Assembly (NCBI GenBank): GCA_030641465.1
Contig: DAOWHK010000179.1
Coordinates: forward strand, 1-12,590
Source: Parachlamydiales bacterium
GTDB taxonomy: Bacteria; Chlamydiota; Chlamydiia; Chlamydiales; Simkaniaceae
Length of the DNA stretch: 12,590 bases
Direction of reading: 5' to 3'
Position numbers and translations under genes: made by a program. Under the pieces are notes generated by a model. The model did no database searches. It worked only from the letters and a program-made list of their open reading frames with translations, and was not told the origin of the DNA. Below, one piece after another: positions 1-6,591 of the stretch; the first letter of the stretch is position 1, and each line of letters starts with the position of its first letter.

Positions 1-636
1 CATAATAATCTTCCTTGCATGGATAACGATGATTTAAGACGGGGAAAACCAACACTTCATAAAGTATATAATGAAGGCCACGCAGTACTTACTGGGGATT
101 ATCTTCTTACCTACGCATTTGAAGTTCTAGGAAATGCAAAACACCTTACTTCAGATCAAAAAATCAAGTGTATCAACCTTCTTGCAAAAAGAGCGGGAGG
201 AGATGGTGTCATTGGGGGGCAAGTCATTGATATACATAGCACAAACAAGCAGCTGCAATGGGACCTTCTAGAAGAGATGCACTTAAAAAAAACTGCATCT
301 TTGATTTCTTTATCGCTTGAAGTTGGAGGAATTATCGCAGGCGCATCCGAAACGGATCTTGAATTATTAAAAACTTGCGGCAATCATTTAGGTCTTGCTT
401 TTCAAATTGTTGATGATCTCCTTGATAACACTGCATCCATTGAAGAACTCGGAAAGCCAATTGGATCTGATATAATCAATGGAAAAACAACTGTCACCTC
501 TTTGCTATCCCCAATGCAAGCCAAAAACCATGCACAGGCCCTTCTAGAAAGAGCAAAAATTACCTTATCTTCTCTTACACACTCCTCAACAGCCCTTGAA
601 CTCCTCATTACTGAGACGGTCGCTCGCAAGAGTTAA
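1..636 (+). CDS. ispA: Polyprenyl (prenyl diphosphate) synthase, 5' end cut by window
   Basis: Trans-isoprenyl diphosphate synthase, the family that condenses isopentenyl diphosphate with allylic diphosphates to make farnesyl/geranylgeranyl or longer chains for carrier lipids and quinones. The reading frame is open from base 1, so the N-terminal third lies outside. Visible family marks: the first aspartate-rich region ending CMDNDDLRRGKP (bases 16-51), GGQVIDI, KKTASLISLS, and the second aspartate-rich motif VDDLLD followed by ELGKPIGSD and GKTT. Oddity: the residues that should read HDD at the start of the first motif read HNN (bases 1-9), so two Mg2+-binding aspartates are asparagines, while the second motif is intact. 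It ends TAA, sharing one base with the next ATG. The family is clear; chain length and whether it is an active enzyme are not. ispA is the closest symbol, used loosely. Confidence 0.88.
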   Translation, partial: HNNLPCMDNDDLRRGKPTLHKVYNEGHAVLTGDYLLTYAFEVLGNAKHLTSDQKIKCINLLAKRAGGDGVIGGQVIDIHSTNKQLQWDLLEEMHLKKTASLISLSLEVGGIIAGASETDLELLKTCGNHLGLAFQIVDDLLDNTASIEELGKPIGSDIINGKTTVTSLLSPMQAKNHAQALLERAKITLSSLTHSSTALELLITETVARKS

Positions 637-1331
637 TGTTGCATCTTTATTTGAAAAAAGATAATTTAATAAGTGCTATGAAAAATAATCGCACCCTATA
701 TGCATTTAATAAACGCCTTTTTGATATCGCATTTAGTCTATGCGTGCTTATCTGTGGTGCTCCGGTCTTTCTTCTCATCGCATTGCTTATTAAATGCACC
801 TCAAAAGGTCCATTCTTATACGTAGGTAGGCGTATGGGGAAAAACTTTAAAGTCATTCATTCTTTAAAATTTCGAACGATGCACATTGATGCAGATCAAC
901 GACTAAAAAAACTTCTTTTAGAAAATGAAACTCTGCTGAAGGAATGGAACCAATTTCAAAAACTTCGAATGGACCCTCGAATCACATCCATTGGAAAATT
1001 CTTGCGAAAAACCTCTCTTGATGAACTTCCCGGATTTTTTAATGTACTAGTTGGCGATTTAAGCGTAGTAGGTCCTAGACCATACTTTCTAATCGAGTCC
1101 AAAAATCATATTATGAATAACAAGAATTCCTTAGGAGTTCATGCTCATAAAATTCTTTCCGTAAAACCTGGTATTACAGGACTTTGGCAGGTCTCTGGTA
1201 GAAATAATTTATCTTTTAAAAAAAGGTTAATTCTTGATACCTACTACATCAAAAGACGTTCATTAAGATACGATATCTATATCATCCTTAAGACACTCCC
1301 TGTGTTCTTTTTTTCTAAAGGAGCCTTTTAG
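636..1331 (+). CDS. Undecaprenyl-phosphate sugar-phosphate transferase (bacterial sugar transferase family)
   Basis: Monotopic phosphoglycosyl transferase (WbaP/WcaJ/EpsL-like, short form of 231 residues without the extra N-terminal membrane domain). The family transfers a sugar-1-phosphate from a nucleotide sugar to undecaprenyl phosphate at the inner membrane, the first step of surface glycan synthesis. Seen: KRLFDIAFS leading into a hydrophobic re-entrant helix (about residues 26-53), KFRTMHIDAD (78-87), DPRITSIGKFLRKTSLDELP (113-132) with the catalytic Asp-Glu pair at 129-130, GDLSVVGPRP (140-149), KPGITGLWQVSGRN (177-190) and the C-terminal KGAF. Its ATG overlaps the preceding TAA (TAATG); an in-frame ATG at 678 would also leave the domain whole. 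The WbaP-like ending suggests a hexose-1-phosphate donor, but the sugar cannot be read from sequence. Confidence 0.92.
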   Translation: MLHLYLKKDNLISAMKNNRTLYAFNKRLFDIAFSLCVLICGAPVFLLIALLIKCTSKGPFLYVGRRMGKNFKVIHSLKFRTMHIDADQRLKKLLLENETLLKEWNQFQKLRMDPRITSIGKFLRKTSLDELPGFFNVLVGDLSVVGPRPYFLIESKNHIMNNKNSLGVHAHKILSVKPGITGLWQVSGRNNLSFKKRLILDTYYIKRRSLRYDIYIILKTLPVFFFSKGAF

Positions 1332-2317
1332 TGCAAACCGTTTTTGTTACAGGAGGTGCTGGATATATTGGAAGCCATGTGTGTAAAAAGCTTAAAGAGC
1401 AGGGCTACCTTCCAATTGCCTATGATAATTTATCATCTGGAAAGGAGAGTTTTGTTAAATGGGGTCCATTTGTCAAAGGAGATATCGGTGACAAACATGC
1501 TGCAAGCACAGCATTCACGACCTATAAACCCATAGCGGTCATTCACTTAGCAGCCTTCACAAATATGAGGGAGTCTCTAGAGCGCCCTACAAGTTACTAT
1601 GAAAACAATGTGGGAAAAACAATTACCCTTCTTGATTGCATGCTAGAGCATAAAATTCCCCATTGCATTTTTTCTAGCAGCTGCTCTGTGTATGGAACTC
1701 CTCAAAAACTTCCTCTAGCAGAAACGCACAGATTAGACCCTCAAACACCTTATTGTAGCTCAAAATATCTTGTGGAGCATATTTTACAAAACTTAAGCAA
1801 AAAACGCCCCTTAAACTACGCATCATTAAGATATTTTAATGCAGCAGGATCTGATCACAGCAACGCTATCGGCGAAAACCACTCGCCAGAAACCCATATC
1901 ATCCCTTTAGTCATTCAAGCAGCAATCAATAACAAAAAAGCCTTACCCATCTTTGGAAGTGACCATGCTACACCTGACGGAACAACAGTGCGGGATTTTA
2001 TTCACGTAACAGATCTTGCTGCAGCTCATGTTAAAGCACTAAAATATCTCGTCAAAAACAAAGAAAATATTGAGCTTAATTTAGGTTCTGGCAAAGGGGT
2101 ATCCATTCTCGATATCATCCACGCTGTCGAAAAAATTTCTAAGAAAAAATTTCCCTATCATTTTGAGCAAAAATATCAATATGATCCCCCTATTTTAATT
2201 GCAGACTATCAAAAAGCAAAAAAACTATTAAATTGGGAGCCAAAAAATTCAGATCTTGAAACAATTATCAAAACAGCTTATCACTACCAACTGAAATTAT
2301 TAACTATCGATGAATAA
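1331..2317 (+). CDS. galE: UDP-glucose 4-epimerase
   Basis: Extended short-chain dehydrogenase/reductase that interconverts UDP-glucose and UDP-galactose (or their N-acetyl forms) with tightly bound NAD, in the cytosol. Seen: the Rossmann motif TGGAGYIGSH (residues 7-16), FSSSCSVYG with catalytic Ser117, YCSSK (141-145) giving the Tyr-x3-Lys pair, and the GalE-specific stretches RYFNAAGSD (168-175), SPETHIIPLV and PDGTTVRDFIHVTDLA. The length of 328 residues is normal. The start is GTG, overlapping the previous TAG (TAGTG) and preceded by a good ribosome binding site, AAAGGAG at 1317-1323. Position behind a sugar-phosphate transferase suggests it supplies nucleotide sugar for a glycan. Other UDP-sugar 4-epimerase specificities are possible. 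Confidence 0.93.
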   Translation: MQTVFVTGGAGYIGSHVCKKLKEQGYLPIAYDNLSSGKESFVKWGPFVKGDIGDKHAASTAFTTYKPIAVIHLAAFTNMRESLERPTSYYENNVGKTITLLDCMLEHKIPHCIFSSSCSVYGTPQKLPLAETHRLDPQTPYCSSKYLVEHILQNLSKKRPLNYASLRYFNAAGSDHSNAIGENHSPETHIIPLVIQAAINNKKALPIFGSDHATPDGTTVRDFIHVTDLAAAHVKALKYLVKNKENIELNLGSGKGVSILDIIHAVEKISKKKFPYHFEQKYQYDPPILIADYQKAKKLLNWEPKNSDLETIIKTAYHYQLKLLTIDE

Positions 2318-2846
2318 AATCCCCCTTTCCCTATTTTTTTTTATAGCACTTATTTTTGCAGTCCTTGCTGCCTCTTTTTTTCCTACGTGGCGATGCTCCC
2401 CCTTTGCTCCACTTATTCCCCTCGTTCTTGCCCGTTATTCTCTTGCAAAATCCCTTTGGGCCGCTCTCTTTATTGGGCTATGTATGGATTTAATCACTTC
2501 TTCTGCGCCCTTTGGCCTCTACAGTTTATGTTTCACTCTTACAAGTGCATTTCTCTATAAACATAGAAGACATTTTTTTATTGATAAAGCCATTGGTCTC
2601 CCCTCCTTTACTTTTTTCGGATCGCTTCTCTCTACTTGCATCTTCCTTCTACTACTTGCATTATTTGGCGCGCCCATTCCCATCACAAAACAAAGTATCC
2701 TAGCAGATTTTTTTCTCATGCCAGCTCTTGATGGAATATACGCTTTTTTATGGTTTAATTGTCCCGTAATTGCCTATAATTACATCAAAAAACACAAACC
2801 TCATCTTCAAATCTACAAAAAAATATGCAAACGCCATGCAACCTGA
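2310..2846 (+). CDS. mreD: MreD-like integral membrane protein
   Basis: Small, very hydrophobic inner-membrane protein of 178 residues with about five predicted membrane segments and a basic C-terminus. The pattern of an N-terminal helix, then PLIPLVLARYSLAKSLWAA, then GLCMDLITSSAPFGLYSL (a conserved G-x3-D-x-hydrophobic turn followed by GLY) is what rod-shape-determining protein MreD shows; MreD is a membrane partner of MreC/MreB in wall synthesis. The start overlaps galE by 8 bases and has no visible Shine-Dalgarno sequence, so translation probably depends on galE. Neither mreB nor mreC lies in the window, which weakens the assignment; another small membrane protein with the same fold remains possible. 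Confidence 0.6.
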   Translation: MNKIPLSLFFFIALIFAVLAASFFPTWRCSPFAPLIPLVLARYSLAKSLWAALFIGLCMDLITSSAPFGLYSLCFTLTSAFLYKHRRHFFIDKAIGLPSFTFFGSLLSTCIFLLLLALFGAPIPITKQSILADFFLMPALDGIYAFLWFNCPVIAYNYIKKHKPHLQIYKKICKRHAT

Positions 2847-3627
2847 ATTTTCAAAATATACAAAAATCGCTACCCAAGCAGCCCTTGCTGCGGGGGAAGT
2901 TTTACGAGAATCTTACGGTAAACAGCATACAATTACGGAAAAAGAGGGGCATTATAATTTAGTAACGGATAGTGATTTTGCTTCGGAAAAACTTATCCTT
3001 TCTATGATTCGAAAGGAATTTCCAGAGCATCAATTTATCGCTGAAGAAAGTGGCGCATCAGCCGAGGGAAATAGCCCATTTCAGTGGATCATTGACCCTC
3101 TAGATGGCACCGTTAATTTTGCCCGTAACCTTCCAGTATTTGCTGTAAGCATCGCCCTCGCAAAACAAGGCGAGGTAATCTTAGGAGTGATCTATCAACC
3201 ACTTCTTCGTGAGCTTTTTGTTGCGGAAAAAGGAAAAGGCGCGTTTCTAAACAATACTCCCCTCAAAGTGACTGAGACAAAAACCTTTGACACGGCAATT
3301 TTAGCAACAGGATTCCCGTATAATGTCAAAGATAATCCAGGCAAATGTATCGACCAATTTACACATTTTATTGAGCAAGGTCTTCCCCTCCGCCGCATGG
3401 GATCTGCAGCTCTAGATCTTGCATATGTTGCAGCCGGAAGATACGATGCTTTTTGGGAAGTTTTTCTTAGCCCTTGGGACTACGCTGCAGGAGCGCTATT
3501 AGTGCAAGAAGCTTGTGGCCTATGCTCAAGATTTGATGGAACCCCTTTGAATCTTAGTTCTGGTCCCATTCTTGCATCAAATACACATTTACACAGTACA
3601 ATGATTAAAAATTTAAGAGCCATATGA
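2836..3627 (+). CDS. suhB: Inositol monophosphatase family protein (SuhB-like)
   Basis: Mg2+-dependent phosphatase of the inositol-monophosphatase superfamily, cytosolic, 263 residues. Metal and phosphate site: AEES (Glu70/Glu71), IDPLDGTVNFA (Asp87 and Asp90, motif A) and SPWDYAAGALLVQEACG (Asp215, motif B). The residues before motif B (GRYDAFWE) also fit. The frame is open further upstream to an ATG at 2770, but those 22 residues would lie wholly within the mreD-like gene and have no family match, so the ATG at 2836 is preferred; it overlaps the upstream stop by 11 bases. The family includes inositol-1-phosphatase, SuhB (in E. coli also an rRNA antitermination factor), CysQ and fructose bisphosphatases; residue detail favours the IMPase/SuhB branch, but the substrate is not determined. 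Confidence 0.88.
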   Translation: MQPEFSKYTKIATQAALAAGEVLRESYGKQHTITEKEGHYNLVTDSDFASEKLILSMIRKEFPEHQFIAEESGASAEGNSPFQWIIDPLDGTVNFARNLPVFAVSIALAKQGEVILGVIYQPLLRELFVAEKGKGAFLNNTPLKVTETKTFDTAILATGFPYNVKDNPGKCIDQFTHFIEQGLPLRRMGSAALDLAYVAAGRYDAFWEVFLSPWDYAAGALLVQEACGLCSRFDGTPLNLSSGPILASNTHLHSTMIKNLRAI

Positions 3628-4478
3628 TTATAGACGGAAAACAAATCGCAAAAACAATCCGAGAAGAAATTAAGCGCTGCATTCAACCGCAAGCAATCAG
3701 AAAGCCAGGTCTTGCCTTCCTCATCATTGGAAACGACCCAGGATCTAGAACTTATGTTCAGATGAAAAAAAAAGCGTGTGAAGACGTAGGATTTTATTCA
3801 GAAACTCTGGAATTTAACGAAAACGTCAAAGAAAACGAGCTACTTGAAGAAATCAAGCGTCTATCCCTTGATAAAACAATCGATGGAATCTTAGTGCAGC
3901 AGCCCCTTCCCAAACACATCTCCCCCATAAATATCATCATGGCAGTACCTCCGGAAAAAGATGTTGATGGATTTCATCCAATAAATATTGGAAAAATGCT
4001 TCTTGGTATTCCAGGAGGGTTTCACTCCTGCACCCCTCTTGGCATTATGACGCTTTTAGAAAAATCAAATATTGATGTTTCCGGTAAACATGCTGTAATC
4101 CTTGGTAGAAGTAATATTGTAGGAAAACCCCTTGCAGCTCTTCTCATGCAAAAATCAAAACATGCAAATGCCACAGTTACCATTGCGCATAGTGGAACAA
4201 AGAATTTAAAAGAGCTCACAAAAACTGCCGATATTCTCATTGCAGCAATTGGAAAAACGGAATTTGTTACAGCTGATATGGTAAAAAAAGGGGCCGTTGT
4301 AATCGATGTGGGTATTAATCGCACAGAAAACAACACCCTCGTTGGCGACGTAGATTTTGCAAATGTTTTCCCTATTGCATCCCACATTACTAAAGTTCCA
4401 GGAGGTATCGGGCCCATGACCATTGCAATGCTTCTATCAAACACACTTCTTAGTTATCAAAGATGCACCGGGCAATAA
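3624..4478 (+). CDS. folD: Bifunctional methylenetetrahydrofolate dehydrogenase / methenyltetrahydrofolate cyclohydrolase
   Basis: FolD converts 5,10-methylene-THF to 10-formyl-THF through the methenyl form using NADP, feeding purine synthesis and initiator tRNA formylation in the cytosol. 284 residues, the usual length. Seen: TYVQMKKKACEDVGF with the catalytic Tyr-x3-Lys pair, DGILVQQPLP, PPEKDVDGFHPIN, SCTPLGIM, the nucleotide-binding GRSNIVGKPLA, and VPGGIGPMTIAMLL near the C-terminus. All expected active-site residues are present. Its ATG overlaps the previous TGA (ATGA, 4 bases), and the following gene begins inside its 3' end. As I recall, Chlamydia also has folD next to an apbE-type gene, so this pair fits a chlamydial genome. 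Confidence 0.96.
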   Translation: MIIDGKQIAKTIREEIKRCIQPQAIRKPGLAFLIIGNDPGSRTYVQMKKKACEDVGFYSETLEFNENVKENELLEEIKRLSLDKTIDGILVQQPLPKHISPINIIMAVPPEKDVDGFHPINIGKMLLGIPGGFHSCTPLGIMTLLEKSNIDVSGKHAVILGRSNIVGKPLAALLMQKSKHANATVTIAHSGTKNLKELTKTADILIAAIGKTEFVTADMVKKGAVVIDVGINRTENNTLVGDVDFANVFPIASHITKVPGGIGPMTIAMLLSNTLLSYQRCTGQ

Positions 4479-5395
4479 TCCTATTTTTATTTCTTACAGG
4501 ATGTCAGGAAAAACAGGTGATTACACATTTCTATGGAATCGCAATGGAAATGCCCTACCACATTCAAGTAGGATCCTCTCTTAGTAAACGTCAAGAATTA
4601 AAAGTCATGAGTATCATTCAAAGCTCCTTTTTGTTTGTAGATAATACATTTAATCATCGCAATCCAAATTCAGAACTCTCTTTACTCAACAGCCAAAAAG
4701 CAAATGAGCCCTTCAAGCTCTCTCCTGATCTCGAGCATCTTCTTCTTCTTACTGATCAAGTTGTAAAAATGACAGAGGGTCGTTTTGACCCAACCTACGG
4801 CACTGTCATAAAACATTGGAAAAAAGCATTAATTGATGGGCAGATGCCCTTTATCCAAAAGCAAAAACTTGGCTGGAATCAAGTCATTATAGAAAGCCAT
4901 ACCCTTACAAAACTTAGTGGGGACATTTTTTTTGACCTCGATGGAATAGCAAAAGGAATGAGTATTGACCATCTGGTGCTTGAGCTTCAAAACGGAGGAT
5001 TTCCTAATGTATATGTAGAATGGGCAGGAGAAATTAAAGTTTCTGGAAAACATCCACATGGCAGATGTTGGAATGCACAACTTCCACAAAAAAATCTCCT
5101 CTTATTACAAAATGAAGCCTTAGCATCTAGCGGAAATCAACTGCAGCAAAAAACGCTCGAAAATAACACAACCTACACGCATATCATTAACCCAAAAACG
5201 CGCCTTGCCTTAGAAGTGAATGGCCACTCCATTTCTAATGTAACTGTCAAAGCTCCAAGCTGCGCTATTGCTGATGGATTAGCTACAGGTGGAATGCTTT
5301 TTTCTTCGATCGATGCAGCAGAAAAATGGGCAAAGAAGATTCATGACAATTATCCGGGCATCCAAATTTTTTTTTCCTGCTCAAACAACCCTTGA
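4463..5395 (+). CDS. apbE: FAD:protein FMN transferase, lipoprotein
   Basis: Flavin transferase that attaches FMN covalently to a Thr/Ser of target proteins, typically the NqrB and NqrC subunits of the Na+-translocating NADH:quinone reductase, on the outer face of the inner membrane. 310 residues. A very short lipoprotein signal is visible: Met-His-Arg, a hydrophobic run, then lipobox LTGC with the lipidated cysteine at residue 14. Family marks: GRFDPTYGTV, FDLDGIAKGMSID, VEWAGEIKVSG, TYTHIINPKT and the Mg2+ site in APSCAIADGLATGG. It starts 16 bases inside folD and is the last gene of the train; a large inverted repeat starts three bases after its stop. No nqr gene is in the window, so the target is inferred from the family. 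Confidence 0.92.
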   Translation: MHRAIILFLFLTGCQEKQVITHFYGIAMEMPYHIQVGSSLSKRQELKVMSIIQSSFLFVDNTFNHRNPNSELSLLNSQKANEPFKLSPDLEHLLLLTDQVVKMTEGRFDPTYGTVIKHWKKALIDGQMPFIQKQKLGWNQVIIESHTLTKLSGDIFFDLDGIAKGMSIDHLVLELQNGGFPNVYVEWAGEIKVSGKHPHGRCWNAQLPQKNLLLLQNEALASSGNQLQQKTLENNTTYTHIINPKTRLALEVNGHSISNVTVKAPSCAIADGLATGGMLFSSIDAAEKWAKKIHDNYPGIQIFFSCSNNP

Positions 5396-5397
5396 GC

Positions 5398-5555
5398 AAT
5401 CCCTGATTAACTCCGTTGTTTCCACTTCAGCTCCTTTTTGAAAAAAAATCTTTTTTCGCAAACCGCTAACTATAAGTAGTTAGCTTGTTGCTCCAAAAAT
5501 AATTTTTTTTTCAAAAATCCATCTAAAGTTAAAATTTCGGAATTAATCAGAGATT
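5398..5555. repeat. Nested imperfect inverted repeat (about 158 bp) after apbE
   Basis: The two halves are imperfect reverse complements around a centre near 5475. Outer arms AATCCCTGATTAA (5398-5410) and TTAATCAGAGATT (5543-5555) match at 12 of 13. The next about 24 bases match at about 14. Then TTTTTGAAAAAAAAT (5435-5449) matches ATTTTTTTTTCAAAAA (5502-5517) apart from one extra T. The innermost stem GCTAACTA/TAGTTAGC is perfect with loop TAAG (5473-5476). The whole is flanked by CCTTGA at 5390-5395 and 5556-5561. It may be a decayed miniature inverted-repeat element or an enlarged terminator. Counts were made by eye. Confidence 0.7.
5435..5517. terminator. Probable bidirectional terminator hairpin
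   Basis: The core of the larger inverted repeat. The 8-bp stem 5465-5472/5477-5484 with a 4-base loop is extended, after a short internal bulge, by GCAA/TTGC and by A/T tracts on both sides (A-run 5441-5448, T-run 5503-5511). It lies just past apbE, where the rightward operon should end, and also downstream of the leftward gene that ends at 5765. The T-run is not directly against the inner stem, so efficiency is uncertain. Confidence 0.55.
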
Positions 5556-5557
5556 CC

Positions 5558-5586
5558 TTGACATTATCTTTAAAGAACGCTAAAAA
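5558..5586 (+). promoter_or_regulatory. Predicted sigma-70-type promoter of the small membrane ORF
   Basis: A perfect -35 box TTGACA (5558-5563), a 17-base spacer, and a weak -10 TAAAAA (5581-5586) in very AT-rich DNA. Transcription would start near 5593, about 28 bases before the ATG at 5621. The -35 box begins within the right-hand CCTTGA repeat at the edge of the inverted repeat. Confidence 0.5.
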
Positions 5587-5620
5587 ATAACAATAATTAT
5601 TTTTTGAAAAAGGAATAGAA

Positions 5621-5779
5621 ATGATCTCTATAACTTCATTATTTTTTACAGTTCTCTTTTTGACATCAACGGTAAGCGTATACCTTGCCTACCAATCAAA
5701 CATAGATATGCCACAAATCGAAACCTCTTTTTTAGAAGAAGAAAAGGAGGAGCAAGACGAAAATTTAAAGAAGCTCTGA
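5621..5779 (+). CDS. Small single-pass membrane protein, 52 residues, unknown
   Basis: Short gene with good expression signals: a ribosome binding site AAGGA at 5610-5614, six bases before the ATG, and a promoter with perfect -35 upstream. The product has a hydrophobic N-terminal segment (about residues 3-24, a membrane anchor or uncleaved signal) followed by a strongly acidic tail (residues 39-47 contain seven Glu/Asp) ending NLKKL. I do not recognise a family. Its last 15 bases lie over the 3' end of the leftward gene that ends at 5765. Possible roles for this architecture include a small membrane-complex subunit or a type I toxin-like peptide, but nothing in the sequence decides between them. 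Confidence rests on the signals rather than on homology. Confidence 0.55.
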   Translation: MISITSLFFTVLFLTSTVSVYLAYQSNIDMPQIETSFLEEEKEEQDENLKKL

Positions 5780-6574
5780 TACTATTTCGATCATTTTTAG
5801 CTGCTTATCCACCGATATTGTTTTTTCTGAAAGAATTTCTATCAAGCGATTTTCCAAAATGGAATCTCCTGGGTGCGTAGCCTCCCACTCCATGACAGCG
5901 TTATCCCGCTCTATTAATAATTCTACAATCTGCGGAAAAAAAAGACGCATCATAGCACTTATCCATTGATTTGCAGGAAAAGAAGGATAAGCGTGATCAA
6001 TTTTTATTAAGTCTATCATTTGCGCAGTGTCTTTAGCAGAGTACCAGGTTTCCCCGGTTACCCACTGATTTGTTGTAAAAAGCCGGATAGCCTTCCCTTT
6101 TTCATTCATGGAAATGGCAATGATATGTGCATAAGAATCGCTAGGTGCCGAGGAAACACCTAAAACGCTCTTAGGCATTCCGTCTCTTCGTAAAAAGACA
6201 TGAAAATGTCCGTGCTCACCTTCTCTATGCTGATGATAATAATACTGACAACCATGTTCATGATCAATGATATCATCACTTGGATAGTGCGCAAATTTAT
6301 CTAAAGGTAAAGAGCTGCAAGTCACCTCCTTTGCAACATCTGTCCCCGTTTTATCTAGAACCTCTTCCCACATTAGAACCTCTTCTGCAGCAAGTTGCAT
6401 ATCAAGTAGTCTTTCTTTGGAAAGCTGAGATAGTGCGCGATATAGCGCATTTTCCTCACCGAGGGCAGGCGAGTAAGCCTCCTTATTAACAGCGGAATTC
6501 TTTGAATAAAACAAAAAAAATAGAGTCGAGGTTGCAAGTAGGAGAATTGCAAGAATACACCGCTGATTTTTCAC
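5765..6574 (-). CDS. Membrane-anchored histidine-rich protein, DUF6969-like, function unknown
   Basis: 269 residues, read leftward from a GTG at 6574 with AGGGG about seven bases upstream. Residues 6-24 form an N-terminal membrane anchor or signal, so the rest is probably exported. The central region has a dense histidine cluster (His105, 107, 114, 116, 121, 123, 125) in the pattern HEHG..YYYHQHR..EHGHFHVFLRR, preceded by HYP and followed by RLFTTNQWVTGETW and a C-terminal helical part with FPQIVELLIERD. From memory this resembles the uncharacterised DUF6969 family; no biochemical role is known to me. The His/Glu cluster would suit metal binding, which is inference. It diverges from the RNase R gene over a 70-base gap and converges on the 52-residue ORF. 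Confidence 0.8.
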   Translation of the reverse strand: MKNQRCILAILLLATSTLFFLFYSKNSAVNKEAYSPALGEENALYRALSQLSKERLLDMQLAAEEVLMWEEVLDKTGTDVAKEVTCSSLPLDKFAHYPSDDIIDHEHGCQYYYHQHREGEHGHFHVFLRRDGMPKSVLGVSSAPSDSYAHIIAISMNEKGKAIRLFTTNQWVTGETWYSAKDTAQMIDLIKIDHAYPSFPANQWISAMMRLFFPQIVELLIERDNAVMEWEATHPGDSILENRLIEILSEKTISVDKQLKMIEIVSELL

Positions 6575-6591
6575 ATAAACCCCTGTTTGCT

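Noticed and set aside
2770..2835. Upstream extension of the inositol-monophosphatase-family gene to an ATG at 2770
   Set aside because: The 22 extra residues lie inside the mreD-like gene and precede the normal family N-terminus; ATG 2836 gives the usual length.
4022..4444. 140-codon open frame on the minus strand
   Set aside because: Lies wholly opposite folD, which has all its motifs; no family features or ribosome binding site.
5396..5620. tRNA or CRISPR-type structure in the apbE-downstream gap
   Set aside because: The repeats are inverted around one centre, not direct and regularly spaced, and no cloverleaf or anticodon arm can be drawn.
5621..6574. Toxin-antitoxin pair formed by the small membrane ORF and the leftward gene
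   Set aside because: The genes are convergent, the leftward product is a 269-residue exported protein with no antitoxin features, and no antisense RNA promoter is visible; only a weak type I-like speculation remains.
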